Source of the DNA: Clostridia bacterium
GTDB taxonomy: Bacteria; Bacillota_A; Clostridia; Christensenellales; Aristaeellaceae
Reading direction: 5' to 3'
Assembly: GCA_017525805.1 (NCBI GenBank)
Contig: JAFXSH010000100.1
Location: 19,040-83,039 of the forward strand
DNA length: 64,000 nt
Within the stretch, counting starts at the first letter, position 1, and each line of letters begins with the position of its first letter. Position numbers and translations under genes: made by a program. The notes under the pieces were generated by a model, which worked only from the letters and a program-made list of their open reading frames with translations, ran no database searches and had not been told where the DNA came from. Shown here piece by piece: positions 24,341-33,341 of this stretch.

Positions 24341-26005
24341 TCAGCCCAAATCCACGATGATGGGCAGGATCATGGGATTGCGCTTGATCTTTTCGTAAAT
24401 ATACCGGTGCAGTTCGTCCTTGATGCGGTTCTTGATGCTGGGCCAGTCGCTGCCCTCGATGCGGCCATAGGAGGCGATGATGCTTCGCACCACTTCCCGG
24501 GTGCATTCGATGATATCCTCGTTTTCCCGCACGTACACGAAGCCGCGGGAAATCACGTCCGGCCCGGAAACCAGCACGCCGTTGGTGCGGTCGAAAGCCA
24601 TGGCCACGATGATCAGGCCGTCCTGGGAGAGATGCTTGCGGTCCCTAAGCACCACGTTGCCCACGTCGCCGATGCCCAGGCCGTCCACCAGCACTTCGCC
24701 GGTGGGCACCGTACCGGCGATGGCCAAGCTGTCCTGGCTCATTTCGATCACCTGACCGGCGGCGGGCAGCACGATGTTCTTGCGGTCCATGCCCATGGCT
24801 TCGGCCAGTTCCGCGTGCTGCCACAGCATGCGGTATTCGCCGTGCACGGGAATGAAATACTTGGGCCGGGTCAGGGCGTGCATCAGCTTGATTTCTTCCT
24901 GGCAGGCGTGGCCGGAAACGTGCACCTCGGCCATGGCCTCGTAAATCACTTCGGCGCCGCAGCGATAAAGCTGATTGATGACCCGGGAAACGAATTTTTC
25001 GTTGCCGGGAATGGGCGTTGCAGAAATGATCACCTTGTCGCTGGGCTTGATCTGGAGCTTGCGATGTTCAGAGAAAGCCATGCGGGTCAGGCCGCTCATG
25101 GGTTCGCCTTGGCTGCCGGTGGTGAGAATCAGCAGCTCGTCGTCCCGGTAATTGTCCAGATCGTCCACTTCCAAATAGTATTCGTCGGGGATCACCAATT
25201 CGCCAAGCTGCATGGCTACCCGGCTGACGGAAATCATGCTGCGGCCCACGAAGCATACCTTGCGGCCGAAGCGGATGCCGCTGTCGATCACCTGCTGCAG
25301 GCGGTTGATGTTGCTGGCGAACATGGCCACGATCACCCGGCCCTGGGCGTTGCGGAACTGATTGATGAAGGTTTCGCCGATCTTGCGTTCACTCATGGTA
25401 TAGCCGGGCCGTTCGATATTGGTGCTTTCGCACAGCAGGGCCAGCACCCCGGCGTCCCCCGCCATGGCCAGAGAGCTGATATCGGTCACTTCTTTATCAA
25501 CGGGGGTAAAGTCGATCTTAAAGTCGCCGGAATGCACGATCACCCCGGCTGGGCATTTGATGATCAAGGCGCAGGCCCCGGGGATGGAATGGCTCACCTT
25601 GATAAATTTTACGGTAAACTGGCCGATGGTCACTTCGTCCCGCGGCACGATAGGGTTCATTTGGATATCGTTTACCCGGTGTTCCCGCAGCTTCAGGTCG
25701 ATCAGCGCCAATGTCAGCCTCGTGCCCCATATGGGGGCTGGCACTTGCTGCAGCACGTAGGGTGTGGCGCCGATATGGTCCTCATGACCGTGGGTGAACA
25801 CATAGCCGCGCACCCGGTTTTTGTTGGCGGCCAGGTAGGAAGCGTCCGGTATTACCAGATCGATGCCCAGCATATCGTCGTTGGGGAAAATGGAGCCGCA
25901 GTCCACCACCAGGATATCATCTTCATATTCAATGGCGGTCATGTTTTTGCCGATTTCATCGACGCCGCCCAGCGGTATAATCCGCACTTTGGGAAATTGG
26001 GACAT
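24341..26005 (-). CDS. rnj: Ribonuclease J
   Basis: A 554-residue metallo-beta-lactamase/beta-CASP ribonuclease, the 5'-3' exonuclease and endonuclease of Bacillota RNA turnover. The zinc motif HGHEDHIG is near residue 74, with further ligands in VHSGDFKIDF; the beta-CASP domain shows SGHACQEEIKLM and IPVHGEYRM. The C-terminal domain ends with VRSIIASYG and IVDLG. Only one copy is visible, so J1 versus J2 cannot be assigned. GGAGG lies just upstream of the ATG at 26005. Divergent from secA across a 392-bp gap. Confidence 0.96.
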   Translation of the reverse strand: MSQFPKVRIIPLGGVDEIGKNMTAIEYEDDILVVDCGSIFPNDDMLGIDLVIPDASYLAANKNRVRGYVFTHGHEDHIGATPYVLQQVPAPIWGTRLTLALIDLKLREHRVNDIQMNPIVPRDEVTIGQFTVKFIKVSHSIPGACALIIKCPAGVIVHSGDFKIDFTPVDKEVTDISSLAMAGDAGVLALLCESTNIERPGYTMSERKIGETFINQFRNAQGRVIVAMFASNINRLQQVIDSGIRFGRKVCFVGRSMISVSRVAMQLGELVIPDEYYLEVDDLDNYRDDELLILTTGSQGEPMSGLTRMAFSEHRKLQIKPSDKVIISATPIPGNEKFVSRVINQLYRCGAEVIYEAMAEVHVSGHACQEEIKLMHALTRPKYFIPVHGEYRMLWQHAELAEAMGMDRKNIVLPAAGQVIEMSQDSLAIAGTVPTGEVLVDGLGIGDVGNVVLRDRKHLSQDGLIIVAMAFDRTNGVLVSGPDVISRGFVYVRENEDIIECTREVVRSIIASYGRIEGSDWPSIKNRIKDELHRYIYEKIKRNPMILPIIVDLG

Positions 26006-26219
26006 AAAATCCTCCTTCCTTTTTCCATGCCCGGTATAAGCTTTTTATCAAAAACGCTTTCAGCGAACGGATTCTGACTTGAATCGGGGGAGACAGGATC
26101 ATACAGAAAGAATCTACCACCAATCTTAACTTATTATAACACATTGCGGACGAAATTACCAGTGTGATTTATTTCATAAATACTGCCTATGTTTCTGTGC
26201 GAATATGAATAAAATGCAC

Positions 26220-26248
26220 AAAAGACGGCTTTTATCAGGCCGTTTTTT
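26220..26248. terminator. Orphan bidirectional terminator-like hairpin
   Basis: AAAAGACGGC (26220-26229) pairs with GCCGTTTTTT (26239-26248), one G-U, with a 9-nt loop. T-runs follow on both strands. No gene ends here. Confidence 0.65.
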
Positions 26249-26306
26249 CCATCCCGAAAAATTTTGCTTGCGAGGTTCGGCCCGGCTGTAAAAATTCGCG
26301 CCGGGG

Positions 26307-26336
26307 TTGCTATGGGGGTGTCTCGCGTGATATAAT
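26307..26336 (+). promoter_or_regulatory. Promoter for secA
   Basis: TATAAT at 26331-26336 with TTGCTA at 26307-26312 (18 bp spacing), about 60 bp before the secA ATG. Confidence 0.65.
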
Positions 26337-26397
26337 AAAAGATGGTGTTGTGTGCCTATGCAGGACGCGGCGCCAATCGATATCAAGGAGAAAAAGC

Positions 26398-29175
26398 ATG
26401 CTGGAATTTATAAAGAAAGCCCTGGGCCTGGGCAACGACGCCCAGCTCAAGCCTTTGCTCAAGATTGCCGACCAGATCGACGCTTTAGAGCCCCAGATGG
26501 AAAAGCTGACCGACGCGCAGCTGGCCGCGAAAACGGAAGAATTCAAAACCCGCTACAAGGGCGGGGAAAAACTGGACCATATGCTGCCCGAAGCCTTCGC
26601 CGTGGTGCGGGAGGGCGCAAAGCGCACCTTGGGCATGCGCCCCTTTCGGGTGCAGATGATCGGCGGCATCGTGCTGCATCAGGGCCGCATCGCCGAAATG
26701 AAAACCGGTGAAGGAAAGACCCTCACCGCTACCCTGCCCGCGTACCTCAACGCCATCGCGGGGGAGGGTGTGCATATCGTTACCGTGAACGACTACCTGG
26801 CCTCCTTCCAGGGGGAGGAAATGGGCAAGCTGTACCGCTTCCTGGGCCTGTCCGTTGGCATCATCGTGCACGATCTGGACAATGCCCAGCGCAAGGAAGC
26901 CTACGCCGCCGATATCACCTATGGCACCAACAATGAAATGGGCTTTGACTATCTGCGCGACAATATGGTGCTGTATGAAAAGGACATGGTGCAGCGGGGA
27001 CACGCCTTCGCCATCGTGGACGAGGTGGACTCCATCCTCATCGACGAGGCACGCACCCCCCTGATTATTTCCGGCCAGGGCGAAAAAGCCACCGATATGT
27101 ACGATCGGGCGGATAGGTTCGTTTCCCGCCTGAAAGCCGAAGAAGATTATCACGTGGAGGAAAAGGACAAGGCCGTCACCTTCACCGAGGAAGGCACCCG
27201 CAAAGCCGAATCCGCTTTCAACATCGAAAACCTGTCCGATCCCGAAAACAACGACCTGAACCATTATTTGATCCAGGCTTTAAAGGCCAACGCCATCATG
27301 AAGCGGGACGTGGATTACGTGGTCCAGAACGGCGAAGTGGTGATCGTGGACGAGTTCACGGGCCGTTTGATGGTGGGCCGCCGGTTTTCGGACGGCCTGC
27401 ACCAGGCCATCGAGGCCAAGGAACACGTGAAGGTGGAACGGGAAAGCAAGACCCTCGCCACCATCACCTTCCAGAATTACTTCCGTATGTACAAAAAACT
27501 GTCCGGCATGACCGGTACGGCCAAGACCGAAGAAACGGAATTCCAGGGCATTTATAACCTGGACGTGGTGCAGGTGCCCACCAACAAGCCCATGATCCGC
27601 CAGGACATGAACGACGTGATCTACCGTTCCAAGAAGGGCAAATACAAGGCCGTGGTGGACGAGATCATCAAGCGCCACGAAACGGGCCAGCCCATCCTGG
27701 TGGGTACGGTGAGCGTCGAGGTCAGCGAACTTTTGAGCCATATGCTGGACATGCGGGGTATCCAGCATGAAGTGCTGAACGCCAAGCAGCACGCCCGCGA
27801 AGCTTCCATCGTAGCCCAGGCGGGCCACTATGGGGCCGTCACCATCGCCACCAACATGGCGGGCCGCGGCACGGACATCCTGCTGGGCGGCAACCCGGAC
27901 TTTATGGCCCGGCGTACCATGCGGCAGGAGGAAGTGCCCGAAGACATCATCGAAGCGGCCACCGGCTTCAATGAAAACGTCAGCGAAGAAATCTTAGAAG
28001 CCCGGAAGCATTACCAGGAATTGAAAGCGGAATACAAAAAGACCACCGACGTGGAGCACGATAAGGTGGTAGCCGTGGGCGGCCTGCACATCATCGGCAC
28101 CGAGCGCCATGAAAGCCGCCGTATCGACAACCAGCTCCGCGGCCGCGCGGGCCGCCAGGGCGACCCCGGCTCCAGCCAGTTCTTCATCGCCCTGGAGGAC
28201 GATTTGATGCGCCTCTTCGGCGGCGAACGCATCCAGCCCCTGATCGAAAAATTGGGCATGGACGAGGATACCCCCTTAGAAGCGGGCATGCTCACCAAGC
28301 AGATCGAAAACGCCCAGAAACGGGTGGAAAGCCGGAACTATGAGATCCGTAAGCACGTGCTGCAATACGACGACGTGATGAACCAGCAGCGCGGCGTGAT
28401 CTACGGCCAGCGCCATCAGGTGCTCCGGGGCGAGGACATGCAGGGCGTAGTCGCCACCATGCGCGACGCCCTCATCGACGAAGCCTGCACCCGGTTCTTA
28501 GCGGGCGAAAAGAACAGCGAATGGGATTTGAACGGCTTAAAGGATTATCTGGAACGGCTGTGCGTGCCTCACGGGTACATCGACGCCAACAAGGATTCCT
28601 TCGCGGGCTTCAAGAAGGAAGACGCCGCCGGGTTCCTGAAAAAAGCCGCCGTCCGGTTCTATGAGGAGCGGGAGCAGGAACTCACGGGCCTTGGCATCGA
28701 TATGCGCAAGCTGGAACGCAATGTGCTTTTGCGCGCTGTGGACATGCGCTGGATGGATCATATCGACGCTATGGATCAGCTGCGGGACGGCATCGGCCTG
28801 CGTGCCTACGCCCAGCGCGACCCCGTGAACGAATACAAGCTGGAAAGCTACGATATGTTTGAGGAAATGGTGCACCTGATCCGGGAGGATACCGTGCGCT
28901 ACCTCTATCAGATTCGCATTGAAAAAGCGCCGGAACGCCAGGCCACCGCCAAAGTGACCGGCACCAACCAGTCCGCCGAGGGAGGCGCGCCCGTGCAGCG
29001 TCAGGCGGCGCGGCTGAACGCAAGGCTCAACAACCGGCCTACGGTCAACAACGGCCCCGTCCAGCAGCCCGTGAAGGTAGGCAAGAAAGTGGGCCGCAAC
29101 GATCCCTGTCCCTGCGGCAGCGGCAAGAAGTATAAGAACTGCTGCGGACGGAACCAGGGCGTGAGCGAGGAATGA
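26398..29175 (+). CDS. secA: Preprotein translocase ATPase SecA
   Basis: A 925-residue SecA, the motor driving proteins through SecYEG. The Walker A block is [19 protein letters not shown] near residue 100, Walker B is [12 protein letters not shown], and the second helicase domain has [11 protein letters not shown] and the [14 protein letters not shown] arginine-finger motif. The C-terminus carries a zinc-binding SEC-C tail ([19 protein letters not shown]). The ATG at 26398 has AAGGAG upstream. No programmed prfB-like or SecM-like regulatory gene is visible. A long hairpin of the window's 3'-UTR family follows the stop. Confidence 0.98.
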   Translation: MLEFIKKALGLGNDAQLKPLLKIADQIDALEPQMEKLTDAQLAAKTEEFKTRYKGGEKLDHMLPEAFAVVREGAKRTLGMRPFRVQMIGGIVLHQGRIAEMKTGEGKTLTATLPAYLNAIAGEGVHIVTVNDYLASFQGEEMGKLYRFLGLSVGIIVHDLDNAQRKEAYAADITYGTNNEMGFDYLRDNMVLYEKDMVQRGHAFAIVDEVDSILIDEARTPLIISGQGEKATDMYDRADRFVSRLKAEEDYHVEEKDKAVTFTEEGTRKAESAFNIENLSDPENNDLNHYLIQALKANAIMKRDVDYVVQNGEVVIVDEFTGRLMVGRRFSDGLHQAIEAKEHVKVERESKTLATITFQNYFRMYKKLSGMTGTAKTEETEFQGIYNLDVVQVPTNKPMIRQDMNDVIYRSKKGKYKAVVDEIIKRHETGQPILVGTVSVEVSELLSHMLDMRGIQHEVLNAKQHAREASIVAQAGHYGAVTIATNMAGRGTDILLGGNPDFMARRTMRQEEVPEDIIEAATGFNENVSEEILEARKHYQELKAEYKKTTDVEHDKVVAVGGLHIIGTERHESRRIDNQLRGRAGRQGDPGSSQFFIALEDDLMRLFGGERIQPLIEKLGMDEDTPLEAGMLTKQIENAQKRVESRNYEIRKHVLQYDDVMNQQRGVIYGQRHQVLRGEDMQGVVATMRDALIDEACTRFLAGEKNSEWDLNGLKDYLERLCVPHGYIDANKDSFAGFKKEDAAGFLKKAAVRFYEEREQELTGLGIDMRKLERNVLLRAVDMRWMDHIDAMDQLRDGIGLRAYAQRDPVNEYKLESYDMFEEMVHLIREDTVRYLYQIRIEKAPERQATAKVTGTNQSAEGGAPVQRQAARLNARLNNRPTVNNGPVQQPVKVGKKVGRNDPCPCGSGKKYKNCCGRNQGVSEE

Positions 29176-29182
29176 GTTTTTC

Positions 29183-29222
29183 TGGGGGAACCATTCTTTG
29201 TTGCCAAAGAATGGTTCCCCCA
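29183..29222 (+). repeat. 3'-UTR long hairpin, copy 1 (after secA)
   Basis: GGGGGAACCATTCTTTG (29184-29200) pairs perfectly with 29205-29221 around a TTGC loop, plus a T-A closing pair. It begins 8 nt after the secA stop. The tail AAACCCTCTCCAAGAAAGC resembles those of the other copies. There is no U-tract. Confidence 0.85.
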
Positions 29223-29260
29223 AACCCTCTCCAAGAAAGCAATAAAAAGGAGGAATCCGT

Positions 29261-30109
29261 ATGAAACGTTTGTACTGTGTATTGGTTGCCCTGTGCTTCC
29301 TATGCTGCGCCGCAGTTCCGGGCATGGCGGAAGCGTATGGGGAAGACTGGACGCTGTTTGAAAGCCGCTTCGGGTTTACCCTGTGGTATCCGGAGGATCA
29401 ATTGGACTTATGGACCGACGATTGGCTGGAGGAAACGGCGGAATGCTTCTGCCCCTGGGACGATGAATCCGGCGTAGCGGAATTGGTGTGCCGGGGCAGC
29501 CGCTATTCCGCCATGATGTGGGACGATTATACCCGGATCAGCGACGATGATCTGGACGCCGATTTTGGCCTGCCCTTTGAAGTGACGGCTTACACCGACG
29601 GGGAAACCATCGCGGAACAGTGGATTGTGTCCGCGCCGGACGCCGATTACGTGTTCATCATCGAATACGAAGCGGGCGATTATCAGGGCTGGGCCCCCCT
29701 GTTCCACGCCGTGCTGGAAACCCTGGAATTCCCGGACCAGCCCGCTGAAAACGCCGATTTCCGCGTAGACTTTTACCAGGGCGGCGCGGCGGGCATGCAG
29801 TTCACCGACTTGGCGGTGGATGAGGACGCGGACCCCTTCGTGCTCGTCCCCCTGCGGGAAATGCAGGATTTTGCGCTGGAATACCTGGATTGGGATTTCG
29901 ATACCATGACGCCCACCGTCGAAATGACGCTGTATGCCGCCGCGTACCTTGCACCCGGCAACAACCTGCGCGTTTCCTGTTATTTTGAGGACTTTATGCC
30001 CAACCTGCGCGTGCGCTACACCGACGCGGAGGGGGAAGACCAATGCTTCTATCTGCTCCAGAGCGGCCGGGACGGCTCTCTGATGCTGCTTACCGAGAGC
30101 GAGCTTTGA
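29261..30109 (+). CDS. Secreted acidic protein of unknown function
   Basis: A 282-residue protein with a signal peptide (KRLYCVLVALCFLCCAAVPG, cleavage near GMAEA). The mature part is very acidic and aromatic, for example WTDDWLEETAECF, ISDDDLDADFG and LEYLDWDFDT. Two roughly similar halves may exist, but no known domain is recognised. AAAAGGAGG precedes the ATG. It sits between secA and prfB in the same direction, 39 bp after the secA hairpin. An extracytoplasmic role is likely; nothing more can be said. Confidence 0.75.
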   Translation: MKRLYCVLVALCFLCCAAVPGMAEAYGEDWTLFESRFGFTLWYPEDQLDLWTDDWLEETAECFCPWDDESGVAELVCRGSRYSAMMWDDYTRISDDDLDADFGLPFEVTAYTDGETIAEQWIVSAPDADYVFIIEYEAGDYQGWAPLFHAVLETLEFPDQPAENADFRVDFYQGGAAGMQFTDLAVDEDADPFVLVPLREMQDFALEYLDWDFDTMTPTVEMTLYAAAYLAPGNNLRVSCYFEDFMPNLRVRYTDAEGEDQCFYLLQSGRDGSLMLLTESEL

Positions 30110-30234
30110 AAGAATCCTGCTTTCCTTTGTGACGGTTGCCACAACGGAGCTTGGAGTATTAACGCTAACCCACCATAGTAAACTCCACTCTCCACACTCC
30201 AAACTCCACACTTTATGAAAAGGAGAGATGAACC
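30110..30234 (+). promoter_or_regulatory. prfB leader with competing pairings
   Basis: GGAGCTTGGAGT (30146-30157) can pair, with one mismatch, with ACTCCAAACTCC (30197-30208). CTCTCC (30189-30194) is complementary to the prfB ribosome binding site GGAGAG (30223-30228). The segment is rich in repeated ACTCCAC units. Translational control of prfB is a possibility only. Confidence 0.4.
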
Positions 30235-31344
30235 ATGATTTTAGAATTAGACCAATATACCCAGCGGGTGGACGCCCTGCGCGGCCAGCTCAAGGAAGTG
30301 GGCGAAGGGCTGCACATGGACGACATGGATCGGGAATTGCAGGAACTGCGGGAAGAAATGAACGCCGACGGCTTCTGGGATAATCTGGAACGCTCCACCC
30401 ACGTGAACCGCCGCATCGCCAACCTGGAGGGCAAAATCAAGCATTACAATTCCCTGGTGTCCGGCTGCGACGACGTGGAAACCATGATGGAGCTGGCGCA
30501 GGAGGAAGACGACGCTTCCATGGTGGAGGAAGCCGGGGCGGAAATCGAGCGCCTGGAAAAGGAAACGGAAGCCTTGGCCCTGGAGACCCTCATGCGGGGC
30601 CATTATGATGATAACGACGCCGTGCTCTCTCTCCACGCGGGCGCTGGCGGCACCGAGGCCCAGGACTGGACCAGCATGCTCTACCGCATGTATACAAGAT
30701 ACTGCGAGCGCATGGGCTTTACCGTCAAATTATTGGATTTGCTGGACGGGGACGAGGCGGGCATCAAGTCCGTCACCTTTGAAGTGTCCGGCGACCACGC
30801 TTACGGCTACCTGCGCGGGGAAAAGGGCGTGCATCGGCTGGTGCGCATTTCGCCCTTCGACGCCAACGCCCGGCGGCACACCTCCTTCGCCTCCCTGGAC
30901 GTGGCCCCCATGCTGGAAGAGGATGACAGCGAAATCGAAATCGATATGAAGTACGTCCGGGTGGACACCTACCACTCCTCCGGCGCGGGCGGCCAGAACG
31001 TGAACAAGACCTCCTCCGCCGTGCGCATGACCTACGTGAAGGACGACGTGACCATCGTGGTTTCCTGTCAGACCGAGCGCGACCAGGTGCAGAACCGCGC
31101 CACCTGTATCAAGATGCTGAAGGCCAAGCTGCTGGAGCTCCGCGAGCGCGCCAAGGAGCAGGAAATGGCCGACATCAAGGGCGAAATGAAGAAGATCGAA
31201 TGGGGCAGCCAGATCCGCTCCTACGTCTTCCAGCCCTATACCATGGTCAAAGATCACCGCACCGGCTACGAATCCGGCAACATTGACGATGTGATGGACG
31301 GCAACCTGGAAGGGTTCACCACGGCGTATTTGAAGATGCAGTAA
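30235..31344 (+). CDS. prfB: Peptide chain release factor 2
   Basis: A 369-residue RF2, releasing peptides at UGA and UAA. The stop-recognition tripeptide SPF is in RISPFDANARRHTSF and the catalytic GGQ is in SSGAGGQNVNKTSSAV. The N-terminal region reads LRGQLKEVGEGLH where many RF2 genes have the LRGYL-UGA programmed +1 frameshift; here the frame is continuous with no in-frame UGA, so that autoregulation is absent. AAGGAGAG precedes the ATG. A long hairpin follows 17 nt after the stop. Confidence 0.97.
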   Translation: MILELDQYTQRVDALRGQLKEVGEGLHMDDMDRELQELREEMNADGFWDNLERSTHVNRRIANLEGKIKHYNSLVSGCDDVETMMELAQEEDDASMVEEAGAEIERLEKETEALALETLMRGHYDDNDAVLSLHAGAGGTEAQDWTSMLYRMYTRYCERMGFTVKLLDLLDGDEAGIKSVTFEVSGDHAYGYLRGEKGVHRLVRISPFDANARRHTSFASLDVAPMLEEDDSEIEIDMKYVRVDTYHSSGAGGQNVNKTSSAVRMTYVKDDVTIVVSCQTERDQVQNRATCIKMLKAKLLELRERAKEQEMADIKGEMKKIEWGSQIRSYVFQPYTMVKDHRTGYESGNIDDVMDGNLEGFTTAYLKMQ

Positions 31345-31361
31345 GGGACGGGGGAGATTTT

Positions 31362-31401
31362 GCGAGAAACCTTTCTTTTCGGAAAAAGAAAGGTTTCTCG
31401 C
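31362..31401 (+). repeat. 3'-UTR long hairpin, copy 2 (after prfB)
   Basis: GCGAGAAACCTTTCTTTT (31362-31379) pairs perfectly over 18 bp with 31384-31401, loop CGGA. The outer sequence differs from the other copies, but the inner GAAACC..TTCTTT core and the tail CTCTTTCAAAGAAAACC are shared. Confidence 0.8.
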
Positions 31402-31476
31402 GCTCTTTCAAAGAAAACCGCCTCGGGATGTTCCTTGATCGTATGCTTGTTTGTTGATTCCCCGTGGGGATGAGGT

Positions 31477-32190
31477 GTGGATTTGCTGAAAAGAAGCCTG
31501 TTTTTTTGTTTGGGGCTGGTGGGGTTTATTTCCTTGCTCTGCTCCATTGCCGCGTCCAGCGTCACCAATGAAAACCTGATGCAGCAGGGCTTTCTTGGGT
31601 ACAGCCAGACGGCGCATTTGAACGTTCCTGCCAGCCGGTACGGGGATTACGCCAAGGCCGTCGCCCAATACCTGGATGGGAAAACGGCGGCTGTGCAGGT
31701 AACGAATCCCGAATCCGGGCAGGTGGAAAACGCTTTTTCCGAAAAGGAAAACGCTCATCTTTCCGACGTGCGGGGCGTCGTGAACGTGCTCAAAATCATC
31801 CGTTGGGTCGGGGGCGGGCTGGTGATCGGATTGCTGGCCCTGCTGTATTTCAGGCACAAAGCCCAGCCCGCGCAATTCTTATCCGACGCTGTGCGGGGCT
31901 TCGCCCTTTCTGCCCTGTTCCTGCTGTTCATTGCCACTGTTTTGGCAATTTGGGGCACGGTGAATTTTGACGGCTTGTTCGTCACCTTCCATAAGCTGAT
32001 TTTTACAAATAATTTGTGGCTGCTCAATCCCAACATCGATCTGTTGATGGCCCTCATGCCCCTGGATTTCTTCATCTGGTACGCCGGGGAAATGCTGAAA
32101 AGCATGCTGCCCGTGCTGGGCATGATGCTGCTGGTCATCTTCGCATGGCTGAGAATCGGCAAAACACAAAAGGAAACAGAAACGATATGA
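31477..32190 (+). CDS. DUF1461-family integral membrane protein
   Basis: A 237-residue membrane protein of the TIGR01906/DUF1461 family. It has an N-terminal membrane helix (SLFFCLGLVGFISLLCSI), an extracytoplasmic loop, a central helix pair and a C-terminal helix. The family block FVTFHKLIFTNNLWLLNP followed by LMALMPLDFF is clear. The function is unknown. The GTG at 31477 is given as start; a TTG at 31483 has better spacing to GAGGTG and is an alternative. Its stop overlaps the tsaD start by 4 bp, so it is coupled to tRNA modification genes, perhaps only for expression. Confidence 0.85.
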   Translation: MDLLKRSLFFCLGLVGFISLLCSIAASSVTNENLMQQGFLGYSQTAHLNVPASRYGDYAKAVAQYLDGKTAAVQVTNPESGQVENAFSEKENAHLSDVRGVVNVLKIIRWVGGGLVIGLLALLYFRHKAQPAQFLSDAVRGFALSALFLLFIATVLAIWGTVNFDGLFVTFHKLIFTNNLWLLNPNIDLLMALMPLDFFIWYAGEMLKSMLPVLGMMLLVIFAWLRIGKTQKETETI

Positions 32191-33242
32191 CGTATTTTGA
32201 AAGCTGCCAACAGCAATTGCCCGAGCTGCAAAAAAAGGATCACATCCGCATTTTGGCCGTCGAATCCAGCTGCGACGAAACCGCCGCGGCGGTGATCGAG
32301 GACGGGCGGAAGATCCTGTCCAACGCCGTGTTCACCCAAATCGACCTGCATGCCCTCTACGGCGGGGTGGTGCCGGAAATCGCCAGCCGGGCCCACGTGG
32401 AAAAGGTCGATCTCATGGTGGATCAGGCGCTGAAAGACGCGGGAATGGAATTAAAAGACGTGGACGCCATCGCCGTCACCTACGGCCCCGGCCTGGTGGG
32501 GGCGCTGCTCATCGGCGTTTCCTGCGCTAAGGCCCTGGCTTTTGCCACGGATAAGCCCCTGGTGCCGGTCAACCACATCGAGGGCCACATCTGCGCCAAT
32601 TTCTTAACGCACCCGGACTTGGAACCGCCCTTTGCCTGTCTGGTGGTCAGCGGCGGGCACAGCCATTTATTCTCGGTGGAGGATTACGGCGTGTTCCGTA
32701 TCATTGGCCAGACCCAGGACGACGCGGCGGGAGAAGCCTTTGACAAAGCCGCCCGGGTGCTGAATATCCCCTATCCCGGCGGACCCCTGCTGGATAAGCT
32801 GGCCGAAACCGGCGATCCCCACGCCCTGAAACTGCCCCGGCCCAAGACCGAGGGCCGCTACGATTATTCCTTCTCCGGCCTGAAAACGGCTTTCATCAAC
32901 GCGGTCCATAACGCCCGGCAGAAGGGCGAAGCCCTGAACGACGCCGATTTGGCCGCCTCCTTCCGGGCCGCCGTGGTCTCCTTCCTGGTGGACAAGGCCA
33001 TGCTGGCGGCGGAAGAACTGAACCTCACCAAAATGGCCCTGGCCGGGGGCGTATCCGCCAACAGCCTGCTGCGCCGTGAAATGGAAGCCGCCTGTGCAAG
33101 GCGCGGCATTCAATTGTACATGCCCCGCCTGAACCTGTGCGGCGACAACGCCGCTATGATCGGTTCCGCCGCCTATTATCACCTGATGCGGGGCGAAATC
33201 GCCGATCTGACCCTGAACGCGAAGCCAGCCTTGAGATTGTGA
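32187..33242 (+). CDS. tsaD: tRNA N6-threonylcarbamoyladenosine transferase subunit TsaD
   Basis: A 351-residue ASKHA-fold protein that, with TsaB and TsaE, installs t6A at position 37 of ANN-decoding tRNAs. Visible are ILAVESSCDETAAAV (nucleotide binding), the metal ligands in HIEGHICANF, VVSGGHSHL, and the late CGDNAAMIG. The ATG at 32187 lies in the stop of the DUF1461 gene, giving translational coupling; an upstream in-frame Met inside that gene is rejected. A long hairpin begins 6 nt after the stop. Confidence 0.97.
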   Translation: MTYFESCQQQLPELQKKDHIRILAVESSCDETAAAVIEDGRKILSNAVFTQIDLHALYGGVVPEIASRAHVEKVDLMVDQALKDAGMELKDVDAIAVTYGPGLVGALLIGVSCAKALAFATDKPLVPVNHIEGHICANFLTHPDLEPPFACLVVSGGHSHLFSVEDYGVFRIIGQTQDDAAGEAFDKAARVLNIPYPGGPLLDKLAETGDPHALKLPRPKTEGRYDYSFSGLKTAFINAVHNARQKGEALNDADLAASFRAAVVSFLVDKAMLAAEELNLTKMALAGGVSANSLLRREMEAACARRGIQLYMPRLNLCGDNAAMIGSAAYYHLMRGEIADLTLNAKPALRL

Positions 33243-33247
33243 TATTT

Positions 33248-33292
33248 CTGGGGGAAACCGCTCTTTGTGGGACAAAGAGCGGTTTCCCCCAG
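33248..33292 (+). repeat. 3'-UTR long hairpin, copy 3 (after tsaD)
   Basis: CTGGGGGAAACCGCTCTTTG (33248-33267) pairs perfectly over 20 bp with 33273-33292, loop TGGGA. The tail is ACCCCTTTCCGCGAAAACC. No U-tract follows. This is the most symmetrical member of the family. Confidence 0.88.
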
Positions 33293-33341
33293 ACCCCTTT
33301 CCGCGAAAACCTTCCTTGAAGTCCCAAAGGAGGAATATTTC

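Larger units (their letters stand above)
26006..26397. other. Divergent intergenic region between rnj and secA
   Basis: No open reading frame of note. On the minus strand TATAAT at 26133-26138 (plus-strand ATTATA) could serve rnj, but its -35 is poor. A terminator-like hairpin is at 26220-26248 and the secA promoter at 26307-26336. The placement of a terminator between two divergent promoters is unexplained. Confidence 0.6.

Noticed and set aside
24290..26077. A 595-codon open frame on the plus strand
   Set aside because: Antisense to RNase J, which has clear catalytic motifs; the composition is that of a shadow frame.
30181..30215. ACTCCAC short repeats before prfB as a CRISPR or tandem repeat array
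   Set aside because: Only a few imperfect 6-8 nt units without spacers.
30235..30320. Programmed +1 frameshift in prfB
   Set aside because: The frame is continuous and no in-frame UGA or frameshift-promoting context is present.
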